Source of the DNA: Prorocentrum cordatum
Taxonomy: Eukaryota > Sar > Dinophyceae > Prorocentrales > Prorocentraceae
Direction: 5' to 3'
DNA length: 64,000 bases
Assembly (NCBI GenBank): GCA_963575745.1
Contig: CAUYUJ010000853.1
Coordinates: 1-64,000, forward strand
Shown here: one piece after another, positions 29,104 to 42,290 of the stretch
Position numbering within the stretch: position 1 is the stretch's first letter
Layout of the letters: every line of letters begins with the position of its first letter
The notes under the pieces: model-generated
Seen by the model: the letters and a program-made list of their open reading frames with translations, nothing else
What the model was told of the DNA's origin: nothing
Databases searched by the model: none
Translations under genes and position numbers: made by a program

Positions 29104-29901
29104 GCGCGTGCGTCAACGCTCGCGGGTGCATGCCGTCCCTTCTTTTGCAAGGGGTTCTTGCAAACGGATCAGATTTGATAAACGAGGGCAAGCGTAGCAT
29201 TACTTAACGATGTTGGTGAGGAGTCTCGGCCTAGCTGGGACGGCACGGTGTCATATTCAAAATATAATGAGGTGTAGAACCGTATATATTATGCACAGCC
29301 CCTGGGGGAGTCCGGGGGGGGGGATCCGAATTCCGTGTTAAAAACAAGCTCTGACTTGTGCAAACTAGGCTGAGCAGCGCGAGGCGGCGACGAGTGGCGA
29401 CGGCGACAGCAAGGGAGGAGAACGACAGACAGGCCTAGTCATTTACGGGCGGCGACGAGGCGGGGCGGCGACGGCGACAACATACCCGCCATACCAGCAG
29501 ACAGGCCCAGCTCCTCAAACCAGAATTCAGAATCCCCTCTTGCAAACACTGTTTGCGGAATGTTCTAAGAACGTAAGCGGTGCTCTTAGAGCATGAACCT
29601 GATGTGTTCAGACCAAACGGCCCCCCACAAAACATGTTCTAACAACACAACGTTGCGCGAACCACGAAGTGCTCTGACAGCATGGAATGGTGAGCCTGCT
29701 GTGCGAGCCAAGAATTTTTACCACTGCGCGACTGTGGGCCAACACCAGCGGTCGCTCTGGCGATGGCTCACACCCTCACACGCAGCCGATGTACGTCCGC
29801 CGCCTTCCCCCGACCTCCCCTTGCACCGCGCCCAATACACCTTCAGGACGGACGCTTCGTGATGGCCTACAATAGAAACCAACCAACATGCGGCGCATGA
29901 T
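29104..29901. other. Unassigned stretch with a GGCGACGA duplication
   Basis: GCGGCGACGA...GGCGACGGCGACA and CAGACAGGCC occur twice (29380-29436 and 29450-29506). Nothing else is supported. Confidence 0.4.
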
Positions 29902-30380
29902 GTGGCGATTGATACCGAAAACTGGTTCCAAGAGGCTACGCAGCGGGGGTGGCAGAGCTGCTGGGTCACGAAGGCGTTTGCCTTGCGGACCCCGCAGTCC
30001 ACCCTCCCGCTTCTGCGGAAGCGGCCTTGGGGAGAGGCGCCCATGGATCCCTCTGGGGCGCGGGCGGCCATCCAGCAACGCCGAAAAGCAGCGATTTGCA
30101 TATTACTGCGAGATTCGATAACGCCGTCGGGCGAGGGAGAAAGAAGAACTTCGCCCACGCCGCACGGCCGACGACGAAACGTAATCCACCCAAAATGACC
30201 GGTCGGCGGAACTCGGGGCAACCCCGAAATCGCCCCGAAGCCCCGCCTAGAGACTTGCCGCGAAGGAGAAGGAGGGCCGCAGGCCGGAGGCGCACCCTCG
30301 CAGGGCAGAGGGCCCGAGAGGTCACTGCAAACGGTCTGTCTTTCGCGACCATCAGAGGTACGCAGCGAGAGATGCCGTGA
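29902..30380 (+). CDS. Possible coding stretch, unknown (weak)
   Basis: Two overlapping plus-strand frames (29902-30198 starting AIDTENWFQEATQRGW, and 29949-30380 ending in a basic TTKRNPPKMTGRRNSGQPRN region) and a long minus-strand frame all remain open. Composition is not repeat-driven, but strand and frame cannot be decided and no domain is recognised. Confidence 0.2.
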
Positions 30381-30517
30381 GCGGGCGCTCTCACGATAAA
30401 CAGCAACTTGTGGCGATGAGAAGACCACTCAACAACCGGAAGTGAGCTGATAACCAGGAGTACGCCCTGAGTGAGGGAATGCCCGAGAGCGAGAGCTAGG
30501 AAATCAACGCGCATGTC

Positions 30518-30713
30518 TCGGGTCGGGCGAAAGGGGGGGATAGCAAAGGGGGGGTTTGAGAATCAGCTCACGTAGCTGATTTTTCCAGCGCCTCCCGGCG
30601 CCGGGAGCGGCCATGTAATCGAGGAATTGGCCCTTCGGTGAGGCCGAAAACAGCTGCATGCAGCAAATTTCGTAACCCCCCCTTTCCCAATCCCCCCCTT
30701 TCGCCCGACCCGA
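30518..30713. mobile_element. MITE, family B (copy 2) with 5-bp target-site duplication
   Basis: A 196-bp element. The first 24 bp (starting TCGGGTCGGGCGAAAGGGGG) are a perfect inverted copy of the last 24, and the similarity continues through a second run of seven G. ATGTC flanks it directly on both sides (30513-30517 and 30714-30718), the expected footprint of DNA transposition. No ORF, so it must have been moved by a transposase encoded elsewhere. Copy 1 is at 5448-5603. Confidence 0.92.
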
Positions 30714-30718
30714 ATGTC

Positions 30719-31250
30719 ACCTATCATGATATCAACAGCGAAGCGACGACGGCAACTGGGGAGTATAAGAACCAGCTCCAAAGACGCACCGTGCGGAGTA
30801 CCCGCCGGGGGCGCTGCGCCTGCCCCTTGTGTCCTTGCGCCTCCCAGTAGCTCGAATGCCTTTTTGCTCACAGCACGTGGCAGTTCTGACCTATCAGGCC
30901 GCTGGTCAGCGCTCACCGTACCGACACGGAACGACAAATAGAAGTGCACCATACAATGGTCACAGTAGTAGTGCCCAAACGTGCGCACGACCAGAAATGT
31001 CACTCATCTCGTTGCGTACCAGCAGGCGTGGAAGTTCACAGCGGCAAAAGACGTGATTGGCCAACGCTGCGAGGTCTAATTTGCCCACAGCCGTAGGCGA
31101 AGACATGGCTGCCCTCGGTGATCGCAATATCATCCTGATTCTCGTATTGGGTGGTCGAGGCGTTGCTGGATACCGTGGCGACATTGACAGACGGCGCACG
31201 GAAGCCATTGCGCACGGTCGGGCTGGGAAGTGCGGCCCACCTCGGCAAGG
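30719..31250 (-). pseudogene. Gene-like island, frames broken, unknown protein
   Basis: Three adjacent minus-strand frames of non-repetitive composition follow one another: 31036-31248 (with APSVNVATVSSNASTTQYEN), a second frame around 30960-31080 (KLDLAALANHVFCRCELPRL), and 30719-31003 (RTFGHYYCDHCMVHFYLSF). They would need introns or frameshift repair to join. The family B element is inserted at the downstream edge. No family recognised. Confidence 0.3.
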
Positions 31251-31307
31251 GGGCGACCGAGGAATCCTTGAGCCGATAAGGCTTCCCCCGGCCTTCCGCT
31301 GGCTACG

Positions 31308-31470
31308 GTGCCAGGGGCAGAGAGGGATTTGGCTTGACGTCGCCGGGCGCTGGCGAGGCCCCTCAGAGTCCCTCTCGAGCGACCCGAACGGGGCCAGGGG
31401 CAGAGGGGGGATTATGTTTGACATCAACGGCCGCTGGTGATACCCCATCAGGGGAGGCGATCCTGCGCTC
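31308..31470. repeat. Two-copy tandem duplication of about 86 bp
   Basis: CCAGGGGCAGAG...TTTG...TTGAC...GGCCGCTGG occurs at about 31308 and 31394 with moderate divergence. Confidence 0.55.
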
Positions 31471-31557
31471 GAAAGCTGGAGAGGCATGGAACGGAGAGTT
31501 ACGGTCCTGCGGGGGGGACCTCTAGGGAGAGGGAGCAAAGGCGGCAGTGTGAGAGAA

Positions 31558-33530
<1,973 letters not shown>

Positions 33531-33882
33531 CCGCGGATGCAGGCAGAGAGACGAAGGGCAACCGCAGGATGACGGGGAGGAGGGAGGAGGGAGGAGGAGG
33601 AAGGGGAGGACGTGGCGCCATCCCCCTCCTCCTGTCTCGAGGAGACAGAGGGAGAGACAGAGAGGAAGAGAGAGAGGAAGCAGGGGAGACAGCAGGGATA
33701 GGAGGCGGGGCAGAGAAGGGCGGGGCGAGCGAGGCGATCCCAAGGCGTGGAGAGGGTGGGGGAGGGCTGGGAGGCGGCAGGGAGGGCAGGCGGGCAGGCG
33801 TCGCGCGCTGCCTCGACGTGGGCGCCATGGCCTCGCAGACACGGAACAGCGGGAATCTAAGGTCGGTAGATCGTGGGGCTTC

Positions 33883-34290
33883 TGATGGGCCAGCTTCCCA
33901 CCACCGCTGCCGCAGGCAGGACGGGGGAGAAGTGAGGATGGGGAGGTCCTCCTCCTCACCTCCTCCTCCTCCTCCTCCTCCTCCTCCTCCTCCTCCTCCT
34001 CCTCCTCCTCCTCCTCCTCCTTCCTCCTCCCCTCCTCCTCCTCCTCCTCCTCCTCCTCCTCTCCTCCTCCTCCTCCTCTCCTCCTCCTCCTCCCTCCTCC
34101 TCCTCCTCCTCCTCCTCCTCCTCCTCCTCCTCCTCCCTCCTCTCCTCCTCCTCCTCCTCCTCCCTCCTCCTCCTCCTCCTCCCTCCTCCTCCTCCTCCTC
34201 TCCTCCTCCTCCTCCTCCTCCCTCCTCCTCCCTCCTCCTCCTCTCCCCCTCTCTTCCACGGTGGTGGTGGTGCTGGAAGACCGGCCCATC
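33883..34290. mobile_element. TIR element, family K, with expanded CTC core (copy 2)
   Basis: The left arm GATGGGCCAGCTTCCCACCA and the right arm GGTGGTGGTGCTGGAAGACC plus GGCCCATC are inverted relatives, as in 16856-17037. The CTC core here is about 300 bp (33948-34253). Confidence 0.6.
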
Positions 34291-34449
34291 CGCTTTGTGC
34301 GGCGACGGGGACTGCCACTCGGGGTCTCGGGCAGAGCGGCTGCGCGGCGGGGCGGGGCGGCGGGGCTCGGCGCGGGGAGGGCGGGGAGGGGGAGGGAGGG
34401 CGCATATGGGGCCGGGTGAACTCGCCACGTGATGCGGCGTTCCCACCCC

Positions 34450-34635
34450 TCCTCTTCCCCTCCTCCTCCTCCTCCTCCTCCTCCTCCTCCTCCTCCTCCT
34501 CCTGCTCCCTCCCTCCTCCTCCTCCTCCTCCTCCTCCTCCTCCTCCTCCTCCCCCTCTTCCTCCTCCTCCTCCGCCTCCCTCCTCCTCCTCCTCCTCCTC
34601 CTCCCCTCCTCCTCCTCCTCCTCCTCCTCTTTCTC
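34450..34635. repeat. CTC trinucleotide array
   Basis: CTC/TCC with CTCCCTCC slips. Confidence 0.9.
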
Positions 34636-34729
34636 TGTTCCTTCTTATTATATTCGTCTCTTCGTATTCGTTTTCTTCTGCAGATTCCTCCTCCTCAGAT
34701 TCCTCTTCGTGTTTCCTGCCCCTCCTCAA

Positions 34730-34756
34730 TCATAATCATCATCACATCATCACCAC

Positions 34757-34788
<32 letters not shown>

Positions 34789-34796
34789 CCACCACC

Positions 34797-34856
<60 letters not shown>

Positions 34857-34876
34857 ATCATCAGCAGCAGCAGCAG

Positions 34877-34909
<33 letters not shown>

Positions 34910-35142
34910 AATCATCATCATCATCAGCATCAGCATCATCATCATCATCATCATCATTATCATTAGCATCATCAGCAGCAGCATCATCAGCAGCATCGCC
35001 AATGTCATTATCAGCATCATCAGCATCATCATTATGAGCATCATCATCAGCAGCAGCATGAGCATTCGCTCCTCCTCCTCATCATCCTCATCATCGTCCG
35101 CAGCAGCAGCAGCACCATCATCATCGGCAGCATCAGCATCGG

Positions 35143-35183
<41 letters not shown>

Positions 35184-35465
35184 CCACCATCATCACCACC
35201 ACCACCATCAATATCACCATCATCATCATCGTCATCATCACCACCATCATAAGCATCATCACCATCAGCAGCATCATCAGCATCATCATCGGCATTGTCA
35301 TCACCACCATCAGCAGCAGCAGCATCATCAGCATCATCAGTAGCATCAGTAGCATTAGTAGCATCATCATCATCAGCAGCATCATCATCACCATCATCAT
35401 CATCATCAGCAGCATCAGCATCAGCATCAGCATCAGCATCAGCATCAGCATCAGCATCATCATCC
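34730..35465. repeat. CAT trinucleotide array (CAT/CAG/CAC)
   Basis: About 730 bp. Pure CAT runs alternate with CAGCAGCAT and (CAGCAT)n blocks, the latter from 35403 to 35455. Confidence 0.9.
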
Positions 35466-35680
35466 TCTCGTCCTCAACGTAACAAGCATCAGTAGCAGCA
35501 CCCAGGACGAGATCTTCATCCTAAATCGTCCGTGGAGGGCCCAGAGAGGCAAAAAGCGGTGAAACACCTAAGGCCCCGTTGTCCTCAGGACACATTCTCC
35601 CCATGGCAAACCTCCTCCTCCAATTCGCATCGCGTGACGGATCCAAGTTGCAGGCAAAAGCAGAAGATCGAGCATGAACT

Positions 35681-35823
35681 GTCGGTGGTCCACGCGGAGT
35701 TCTTGGATCGGCACTGGCCCCCTCCCCCTTCCCTGGCGCACGGAGCGCGCCTGGGACGGCGCCGGAGGCGCCGCCAGGGGGGGGCCCATCGCAGATCCAA
35801 GAGATCCGCTCGAGCCTTCGAAG
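35681..35823. mobile_element. TIR element, family M (copy 2)
   Basis: Same arms (TCTTGGATCGG / GATCCAAGAGATCCGC) and GGAGCGCGCC and GGCGCCG centre as 26780-26912, about 143 bp. Confidence 0.65.
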
Positions 35824-35879
35824 GTGAGGGGAGGCAAGGGGGAGTCTCTCTAGGAGATTCTGCTGGATTCTGCTGGTCA

Positions 35880-36733
35880 TACCCCTGAAAGTTGACTCAC
35901 AACTATCGGCGGCGAGCGAAGCTGCTCCTACCCCAGGCCGTCCCTGGGCGATACGGTTTAGCTTTCAAAAGGGCTCCCCTGTGGTCGGGCGACCTCCTTC
36001 CATCAGGCGCCTCAAACGTCCAGCCATTACTCGGGCGTTTCCCGCGAGACAGACCGACCGCAAACCGTCCCTCCAGGGTAGGGAAGGGGGGTCCCTCGAG
36101 GGGAGGGGGTGTCCCTCTAGGAGGAGGGGAGGGGATGGTCCCCTGTGCTCCTGGTGACCCTTCTTCCTGGACGGGGGGGGGGGCCTCTCCGCCTGTGCGC
36201 CCCGCGGGCAGAGCCGCGAGGAGGGGAGGAGGGGGACGAGGTAGGAGGGCGGAGGGGGGGGAGACTCAGCGGACGGAGCACGGACAAAAAAAATACCTTT
36301 CCGCCGTCAGGGACGCCTGCACCAGGACGGCTGGAAAGTTTACTCATACGGTGGCAAGTCGGGGTGCAAACTGTCCAGCCGCCTGGGGGCAGGCGTCCGA
36401 ATGGGGTCCCGCTCCATCGAAACAGCGTGCTCGACAGGGGTGCGTCCGAATGCCCTCCTGGGGGTGTGGTCTCGAGTTCCCCTTCGTTGCTGCGCGGCCA
36501 GTTTCTTGGGGGGGAACTCGGGGACTGGGGGCCAGAACTCGCCTGTCACACAGTGGGCAAGGGGACGGGCAAAGGAGGGCCTCCCTAGCCCAGGCAGACG
36601 CCAGCGGGCTGGGGGGGCAGGTGGCCCACCCCGGAAACCCCGAGTCCACGAGTGCTGGCGTCTCACCTTGACTTCCTTCGGGCCCAGTGCCCCCTCCTGA
36701 GTCAGGCTCCAAGAGGCTTCGTGAAGGGCTTCT
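35880..36733. other. Unassigned stretch
   Basis: GC-rich; short duplicated GGGTCCCTCGAGG / GTGTCCCTCTAGG words at 36090-36130. Overlapping ORFs in several frames without domains. Confidence 0.35.
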
Positions 36734-36910
36734 CCAGAGTTCGTGATACGAGGGAGGGAGTCAAAACCCTCCCAGACGAGCAGTGTTAGACCCCCCCCAG
36801 ACCAGCCACGAAAGGGTGGCCTTGCGCCCAGACCCCCCTGGAAACCTCCAAGACAGCTCCGATCAGACCCCGCCCCAAATCAGACCCCCCTTTTGTGATG
36901 AAAAACGGAG
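36734..36910. mobile_element. MITE, family C (copy 3, diverged)
   Basis: A 177-bp stretch, the same length as copies 1 and 2. Left end CCAGAGTTCGTGATACGAGG and right end CCCTTTTGTGATGAAAAACGG are diverged versions of the family ends; interior AGACCCCC and CCTCCAAGACAG words also match in order on the opposite strand. Confidence 0.65.
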
Positions 36911-37009
36911 TAGCTGAAAGGCCCGCCGCAATCGCGGCGACATCGAATCACCCATCTTCGGCGGCAACTCATGAGAGCCTCCCATACCATTTTGTCGGCT
37001 CTTGCGAAT

Positions 37010-37130
37010 CGACGCTAGCCGACGCTACATCGGCGCTTCTCGACGCCAAACTGACGCTACATCGACGCTCGCCGACGCTACATCGGCGCTGTCTCGTCGG
37101 CCCCCAGGCGCTGATCGACGCCAGTCGACG
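37010..37130. repeat. CGACGCTACATCGGCGCT minisatellite
   Basis: About five to six imperfect units of CGACGCTACATCGGCGCT with shortened CGACGCTCGC forms. Confidence 0.75.
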
Positions 37131-37137
37131 CTAAAGA

Positions 37138-37505
37138 CAAATGCACGCGAGTACTCGGGGATGGACAGATGGACAGATCCCCCTTTAGTAAAGCGTGGTT
37201 TAGTGAAAACGACCTGAGGCCCAAACCTGGCGGGCGCAAGCCTGGAACATAGCGGCCACGGCGCCCTCCCGAGAACCGAAAACGGACAATTCGCTAATCG
37301 ACGTGTCACTGTTGGGGGTTCTGTCCACCCCCGAGGCACACAAAGCTCCCATGACTTGCTTAGGGGGCCACATGCTAACCCTACCCCTACCCCCCACAAC
37401 ACTTCGAAGTGAACCCCACCCTCCCCCTCAGAACTCGTGGGGGGTAGGGGTAGGGTTCGCATGTGGCCCCCTACAAATGCACGCGGGTACACAAAGCTCC
37501 CATGA
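37138..37505. mobile_element. G-rich foldback with flanking direct repeats
   Basis: Arms 37361-37397 and 37437-37473 are 37-bp inverted copies with one mismatch and a 39-bp loop. Each arm carries AACCCTACCCCTACCCCCC (or its complement). ACACAAAGCTCCCATGACT lies on both sides (about 37338 and 37487), and ACAAATGCACGCG occurs at 37138 and 37472. No coding capacity. Confidence 0.8.
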
Positions 37506-37737
37506 CTGGCTGCCGGACCCCCCAAGTCGATGCGAGAGCCCGCGGAGACGCGCAGAGACCTTCCGCCAGCGGACCCGCCGCCGGCTCGGCTCCGCCAGCT
37601 GCGGGCCTGCCGCAGGCCTCCGAGGGCGCGCTGCGCTGAGGGCGCATGCCGCTGCTCCCGGCGCGCCCCACGCCGAGGAGCGCCCCACGCGCTTCCACAG
37701 TCGAGAAGGGGTGGAAGGGTTGCGCGCCCGTGCAGGC

Positions 37738-37930
37738 CTGGAGGAGAGGGAGGAGGAGGAGGAGAAGGAGAGATAGGAGAAGGGGAGGAGAAAGAGGAGG
37801 GGAAAGAGGAGGAGAAAGTGGAGGAGGAGGAAGAGGAGGAGGAGGAGGAGGAGGAGGAGGAGGAGGAGGAGGAGGAGGGGGAAGAGGAGGAGGGGGAAGA
37901 GGAGGAGGAGGAGGAGGAGGAGGAGGAGAA
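37738..37930. repeat. GGA trinucleotide array
   Basis: GGAGAAAGAGGAGG words followed by pure GGA. Confidence 0.9.
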
Positions 37931-37939
37931 GGTTCCATA

Positions 37940-38360
37940 GGTTTTTGAAGGAATTGGGCATTTGCTTATTGTCGGCTTCCCGACGGCCCGAGACGGCCCG
38001 AAAGCTCCCAAAGATCGCCCCAAGATCGCCCAAGAGGCCTCCAAGATGGCCGCATGACGGTCCAAGAGATCCTCAAGACGGCCCCAAAAAGAGCCAAGAG
38101 GCCTCCCCAAGACGCCCAAGATGGCGTCCAAGACGGCCCTGGAGCACCCCGAGAGGGCCCCAAGTCGGCCCAGAGAGGCCCAAAGACGTCTTCCGATGGC
38201 GTCAGACGGGCCAGGCATACCCTCAGGCGGCCAAAGAGGCCCCCGAGAAGCCCCCAAAGGTACCCAAGAGCCCCAAGGAGGCCCCCAAGATGCCTCCAAG
38301 AAGCTCCCAGGACGCTCCCAGGAGGCCCCAAAAATGCCCCCAGAGACTCCCAAGACGCCC
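37940..38360. repeat. Periodic CCAAGAGG repeat with conserved head, copy 1
   Basis: The head CGGCTTCCCGACGGCCCGAG, then CGCCCCAAGATCGCCCAAG and GATGGCCGCATGACGGTCC, is followed by 10-11-bp CCAAGAGG-type words. The head recurs at 59630-59720 and partly at 52205. A TIR-free dispersed family. Confidence 0.75.
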
Positions 38361-38371
38361 CATCATACTTA

Positions 38372-38425
38372 TCCTCCTCCTCCTCCTCCTCCTCCTCCTC
38401 CTCCTCCTCCTCCTCCTCCTCCTCC
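38372..38425. repeat. CTC trinucleotide array
   Basis: Pure CTC triplets. Confidence 0.9.
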
Positions 38426-38589
38426 TGATCTTCCCCACCATCCTCCCCCAAGTGTTCCCCGAAGTGTTTCCACAGCGGTTGGGGGGAACACATGGTCCGA
38501 TAGCTTGGCAGAACTCTTGCCACACCGCTCGGCCACATGGGCGATTCCAAGAGGCAGGGGTCGGAGGTGCTTCGCCGCACGCGTCTTGG

Positions 38590-38670
38590 ATACATATATA
38601 TATATAAATATACATACATATTAATATATAGAGAGAGAGAGAGAGAGAGAGAAAAACAAACAAAAAAAAA

Positions 38671-38723
<53 letters not shown>

Positions 38724-38726
38724 GGC

Positions 38727-38759
<33 letters not shown>

Positions 38760-38760
38760 C

Positions 38761-38807
<47 letters not shown>

Positions 38808-38862
38808 GGCAGGGAGGCAGGCAGGCAGGCAGGCAGGCAGGCTGGCAGGCAGACAGACAGAC
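38590..38862. repeat. TATA, GA, GACA and GGCA tandem arrays
   Basis: ATATATAT/ATACAT, then a GA run, a short poly-A, (GACA)n at 38672-38815 and (GGCA)n to about 38850: a stepwise change of tetranucleotide motif in one block. Confidence 0.9.
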
Positions 38863-40324
38863 AGGCAGACTCCGCCCCCGATTGTTTCCCCCAGAGACTT
38901 TGGCCCCACGCCTGGCCGCGTGGGCGCCTCCCAGAAGGCATGCCGCGGCGGTGAGGCTTCGATTCTGCGCCACTGCACACGACAGGGCCATGCACGCGCG
39001 GGCGCTCGGGAGACAGACGACGGACACGGCGGCGCACCTCCGAGCCGCGAAGCTCCTTCCGCTCTCGCGCGCCCACGCGCTCTCGCGGCCGCGCCAGCAC
39101 GCGCGCAGACACCAGGCGCACACGTCCTCTGTGGCGCGCCCCGCGCGGCTTGCCGCACCCGTGCGGCTGGACAGGAGGAGGAGGACACGATGCAGCGCTG
39201 CGAGTGGCTCCCTGACCTCTGACGGTCAGAAAACTGCTGCCTGGAGTGTCACGGCGGCAGCCCCGGCGACACACACACCATGCCTTACGATCGGATGGCG
39301 TGTAGCTCCGCTTCGCGGGACGGGAGGCTGGGAGAGGCTCGGGACGGTGACGCCCGGGGGCCAGAACGTGATCAGCGTGTCGCGCCGCGGCGTGGCGGGC
39401 CAGAACTGGCGGCGCGACGGGCTGAGCCCCAAAAAAAAATGTCTCGACAAGCCCCACGACTCCAGACAGTTCCGGAGCTACAAGTTGACTCCCTTTGCGC
39501 CTGCAAGGCGCCAAATTCGCCGCAGCGAGGACGAGCTGGATGGCATGCGGGCCTTTTCACCGCAGGCCGCTGCAGTGGCGAGACTGCCCCCCGCGAGGAA
39601 GGCAGGCGGTGGCAGCAGCGATAGAACACAAGGAACCGAGGGCGGAAAAGCAGAGGCGAGCAGGCACCGGCAGACTGCCCGAGACCAGACCAGCAGCTGC
39701 CAGGACACCTGGTGGCAGCAGTGGGGAAAAGCGCACGGCGACTGCACGGTCCTGAGATGCATGCCCGTAACAACAAGTCGGAAGACGCTTCAGCACGCGA
39801 TGTTCACAGTGCCAGCGCGCCTGCACCGTCGGCAGCAGAGCTGATGGCCCCGTCCTCGCGAGAGGGTCCGGGAACAGATAGGCAGCGAGAGCACTGCGAG
39901 GACAGACCTGGCAGCAGAGTGGGGTGAAACAGGCTGCCAACCTCGCAGGCCTGACAGACGGGCGCTCACTGCGCACTTCAAGCGAGTCGCCCCAGCACGC
40001 GATGGTCACGGCGCCGGCGCATCCCCCTGCGGGCACGGGTTTGACACGACGGGTGTCGGAGGAGATGAGGGAAGCCAACAGGAACAGCACGAAAATCTGC
40101 ACGTGCCAGCACCAGCTGGTCGAGATACCAATGACCTGGCGTGCGGGACCTGGTGGAAGCGGGACTTGGACCGCAGGGTTTTCCCCCAGATCAGCGCCTC
40201 CTCCCGAGTCGTTGCCTGAGGATCCCGAGGCCCGACAAGGGCCCTGGGAGCCCGAAAATGGGGAAAACAAGCTCCAGGACAACTTGCCTGCAGAGCCCCA
40301 GTTTTATTCATCCTGAGCAGCCAT
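38863..40324. other. Unassigned GC-rich stretch with a 200-bp-spaced duplication
   Basis: CAGCACGCGATG(T/G)TCAC with its neighbourhood occurs at about 39792 and 39992. A minus-strand ORF (39557-40282) contains a hydrophobic HVQIFVLFLLASLISS stretch but no recognisable domain; plus-strand ORFs overlap. No gene is claimed. Confidence 0.35.
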
Positions 40325-40515
40325 GTTACTCAGGAGAGACAAAAGTACGACTACCACCACCTAGGGGGGTGGCCGCTCCCTCCCCTCGAGCTGGTGGCAC
40401 CTCCTTCCGGGAACTCTCTGGAGGCATGCCCGGAACGAGGTGCCACCAGCTCGAGAGGGTGGGACAGCCCCCCCCTTAGCTGGTGGTCGTGATACTTTTG
40501 TATCTGGTGAGTTAC
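40325..40515. mobile_element. Foldback element J with 87-bp arms
   Basis: Arms 40325-40411 and 40429-40515 are inverted copies (GTTACTCA...ACAAAAGTA...CTCGAGCTGGTGGCACCTC...TTCCGGG) with scattered mismatches and a 17-bp loop. The innermost 25 bp are nearly perfect. Single copy here; no target duplication seen. Confidence 0.8.
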
Positions 40516-40689
40516 GCCGAAGCACAGATCAGGAATGCGGATCACGCAAATGTCCGACGGCATGCTCCGAGCGTGGAGCCCCGCGCCCATCGAGGGGGGA
40601 GCGAGCGCTGACCTCGGCTGGGGCGCGCGCAGGTCACACCCTCCACTCTGCGAGGGCCTCGCCCCCCTGGTGTTCCTCCCAGTCCTCCG

Positions 40690-40990
40690 GCTTCTCCTCC
40701 CTCCTCCCCCTCCTCCTCCTCCTCCTCCTCCTCCTCCTCCTCCTCCTCCTCCTCCTCCTCCCCCTCCTCCTCCTCCTCCTCCTCCTCCTCCTCCTCCTCC
40801 TCCTCCTCCTCCTCCTCCTCCTCCTCGACAGGGGGCCTCTGGAACCCAGCAAGCGAGCGAGAGAGAGAGAGAGAAGGAAAGAGAGAGGGAGAGAGGAAGG
40901 GAGAGAAGGAGCGAGAGAGAGAGAGAAGGAGAGAGAAGGAGAGAGAGAATGAGAGAGAGGGAGAGAGGGAGGGAGAGAGGGAGAGAGCAG
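40690..40990. repeat. CTC array followed by GA tract
   Basis: Pure CTC to 40828, a 25-bp spacer, then GAGAGA/GGGAGAGAGG purines to 40990: pyrimidine then purine on the same strand. Confidence 0.9.
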
Positions 40991-41604
40991 GCTCGCACAG
41001 TCAGAAGTCATGCCATCGGAAGTCTGGGGGGGGAGGCTCCTGCCTTGCCGACACGAGGCCTCTCCTAGGAAGCCCACGGAGGACGTACGCGCCCAACCAC
41101 GTACGTGAATACGGCCCCCCAGTCCACGAGACTGGCCGCGTGATACCATCGTTCGCGCAATGCGTGCTCTCAAACCAGCGTGGGCTCATGCACGTGTGTA
41201 TGTCCTTCTGTCGCTTCTGACTCTCGAATTGCCCCAAGATTCCAAAGGAGCCCCGGGGCAGCCAGGAGAAACAGGAAACTCCCATGAAATACCGTCTGGC
41301 GGGCCAGCTTCTTATGTGATGCGCCCGCTGTAGGAACAAGCATGTCGTCCCAGGCACCCTCCCTGCAGAGCTTTCTGCGCTTATCCAGAAACATTCAGCT
41401 AATACTCTACAGCCCCACCATGGGTCAGTGCCTCACAGAAGAGAGAGTTGCTTTAGCCTCGGTTGACACGAATGCAAAGCTGCTGCCAAAGGCTGTTTCA
41501 CCCGCCTGTGAAAAGGGCAGCAACCCACCACAGGCAAGTCACTGGGGTGAGGGGGCCCTGTAGGTTTTTCCAAGGAGCCTTTGACACGGTGTACGTCCTC
41601 GTCC

Positions 41605-41775
41605 TCATCGTCGTCCTCCTCGTCATCCTCATTCCTTCTCCTCGTCTTTCTCCTCGTCGTCCTCCTCGTCGTCGTCCTACTCGTCCTCCTCCTCGTCCTC
41701 CTCCTTTTATCCCAGTTCGCCCTCCTCGTCCTCTTTTGTCCTTCTCCTCCTTCTCCTCCTTCTCCTCCTCCTCTC
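41605..41775. repeat. CTC/GTC array
   Basis: CTCGTCCTC words grading into CTTCTCCTC. Confidence 0.85.
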
Positions 41776-41779
41776 CGAG

Positions 41780-41960
41780 ATGCCCGGCCGGGCTGCGGGC
41801 CGAGCAGCCGGCCTGGCTGGCCAGGATGTGCAGGAGCTGGTCGAGCAGCACCTCCCCGACGACGTCGCTGCCGCACTGGTCGTCGCAGGCGCTGGACCCC
41901 CCCTGGCGGAGGAAGGCGGCGGGCGGTGGACGTCGGGCGGCGGGCACGGAAACGAAAGCA
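41780..41960 (-). pseudogene. Fragment encoding an LLDQLL peptide shared with 50.2 kb
   Basis: The minus-strand frame reads CDDQCGSDVVGEVLLDQLLH; the ungapped counterpart at 50270-50345 reads EDECVSGSLAAALLDELLG. Both are followed by an acidic stretch encoded by adjacent microsatellite. This is most likely a relic of a shared gene or element; family unknown. Confidence 0.3.
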
Positions 41961-41982
41961 CGGGCGCTCGACGGATTCAAGG

Positions 41983-42290
41983 AGAGAGAGAGAGAGGGGG
42001 GGGTATACATATATGTGTATACATATATAGAGAGAGAGAGAGAGATGGACAGAGGCATAGAGAGAGAGAGAGAAAGGAAGCACAAGAGGTATATCGAGAG
42101 AGAGAGAGAGACAGATACAGAGACCGAAAGAGACAGAGAGAGAGAGAACGAAAAACACATAGAGAGAGAGGGACCGATAACAAACAATCCAGAGAGAGAG
42201 AGGAAGATAACAAGAGAGAGAGAGAGAACAATGTAGAGAGAGGGGGAGACCGAGAGAGACAGAGAGAGAGAGAGAGGGAGAGACACAAAC
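41983..42290. repeat. GA dinucleotide-rich tract
   Basis: GAGAGA runs separated by short words such as GGACAGAGGCATA and AACGAAAAACACATA; some AT-rich steps (ATATATATG) near 42010. Confidence 0.9.

Noticed and set aside
37373-37397. Interstitial telomere
   Set aside because: CCCTA-like words are irregular and too few; reported only as telomere-like in a foldback.
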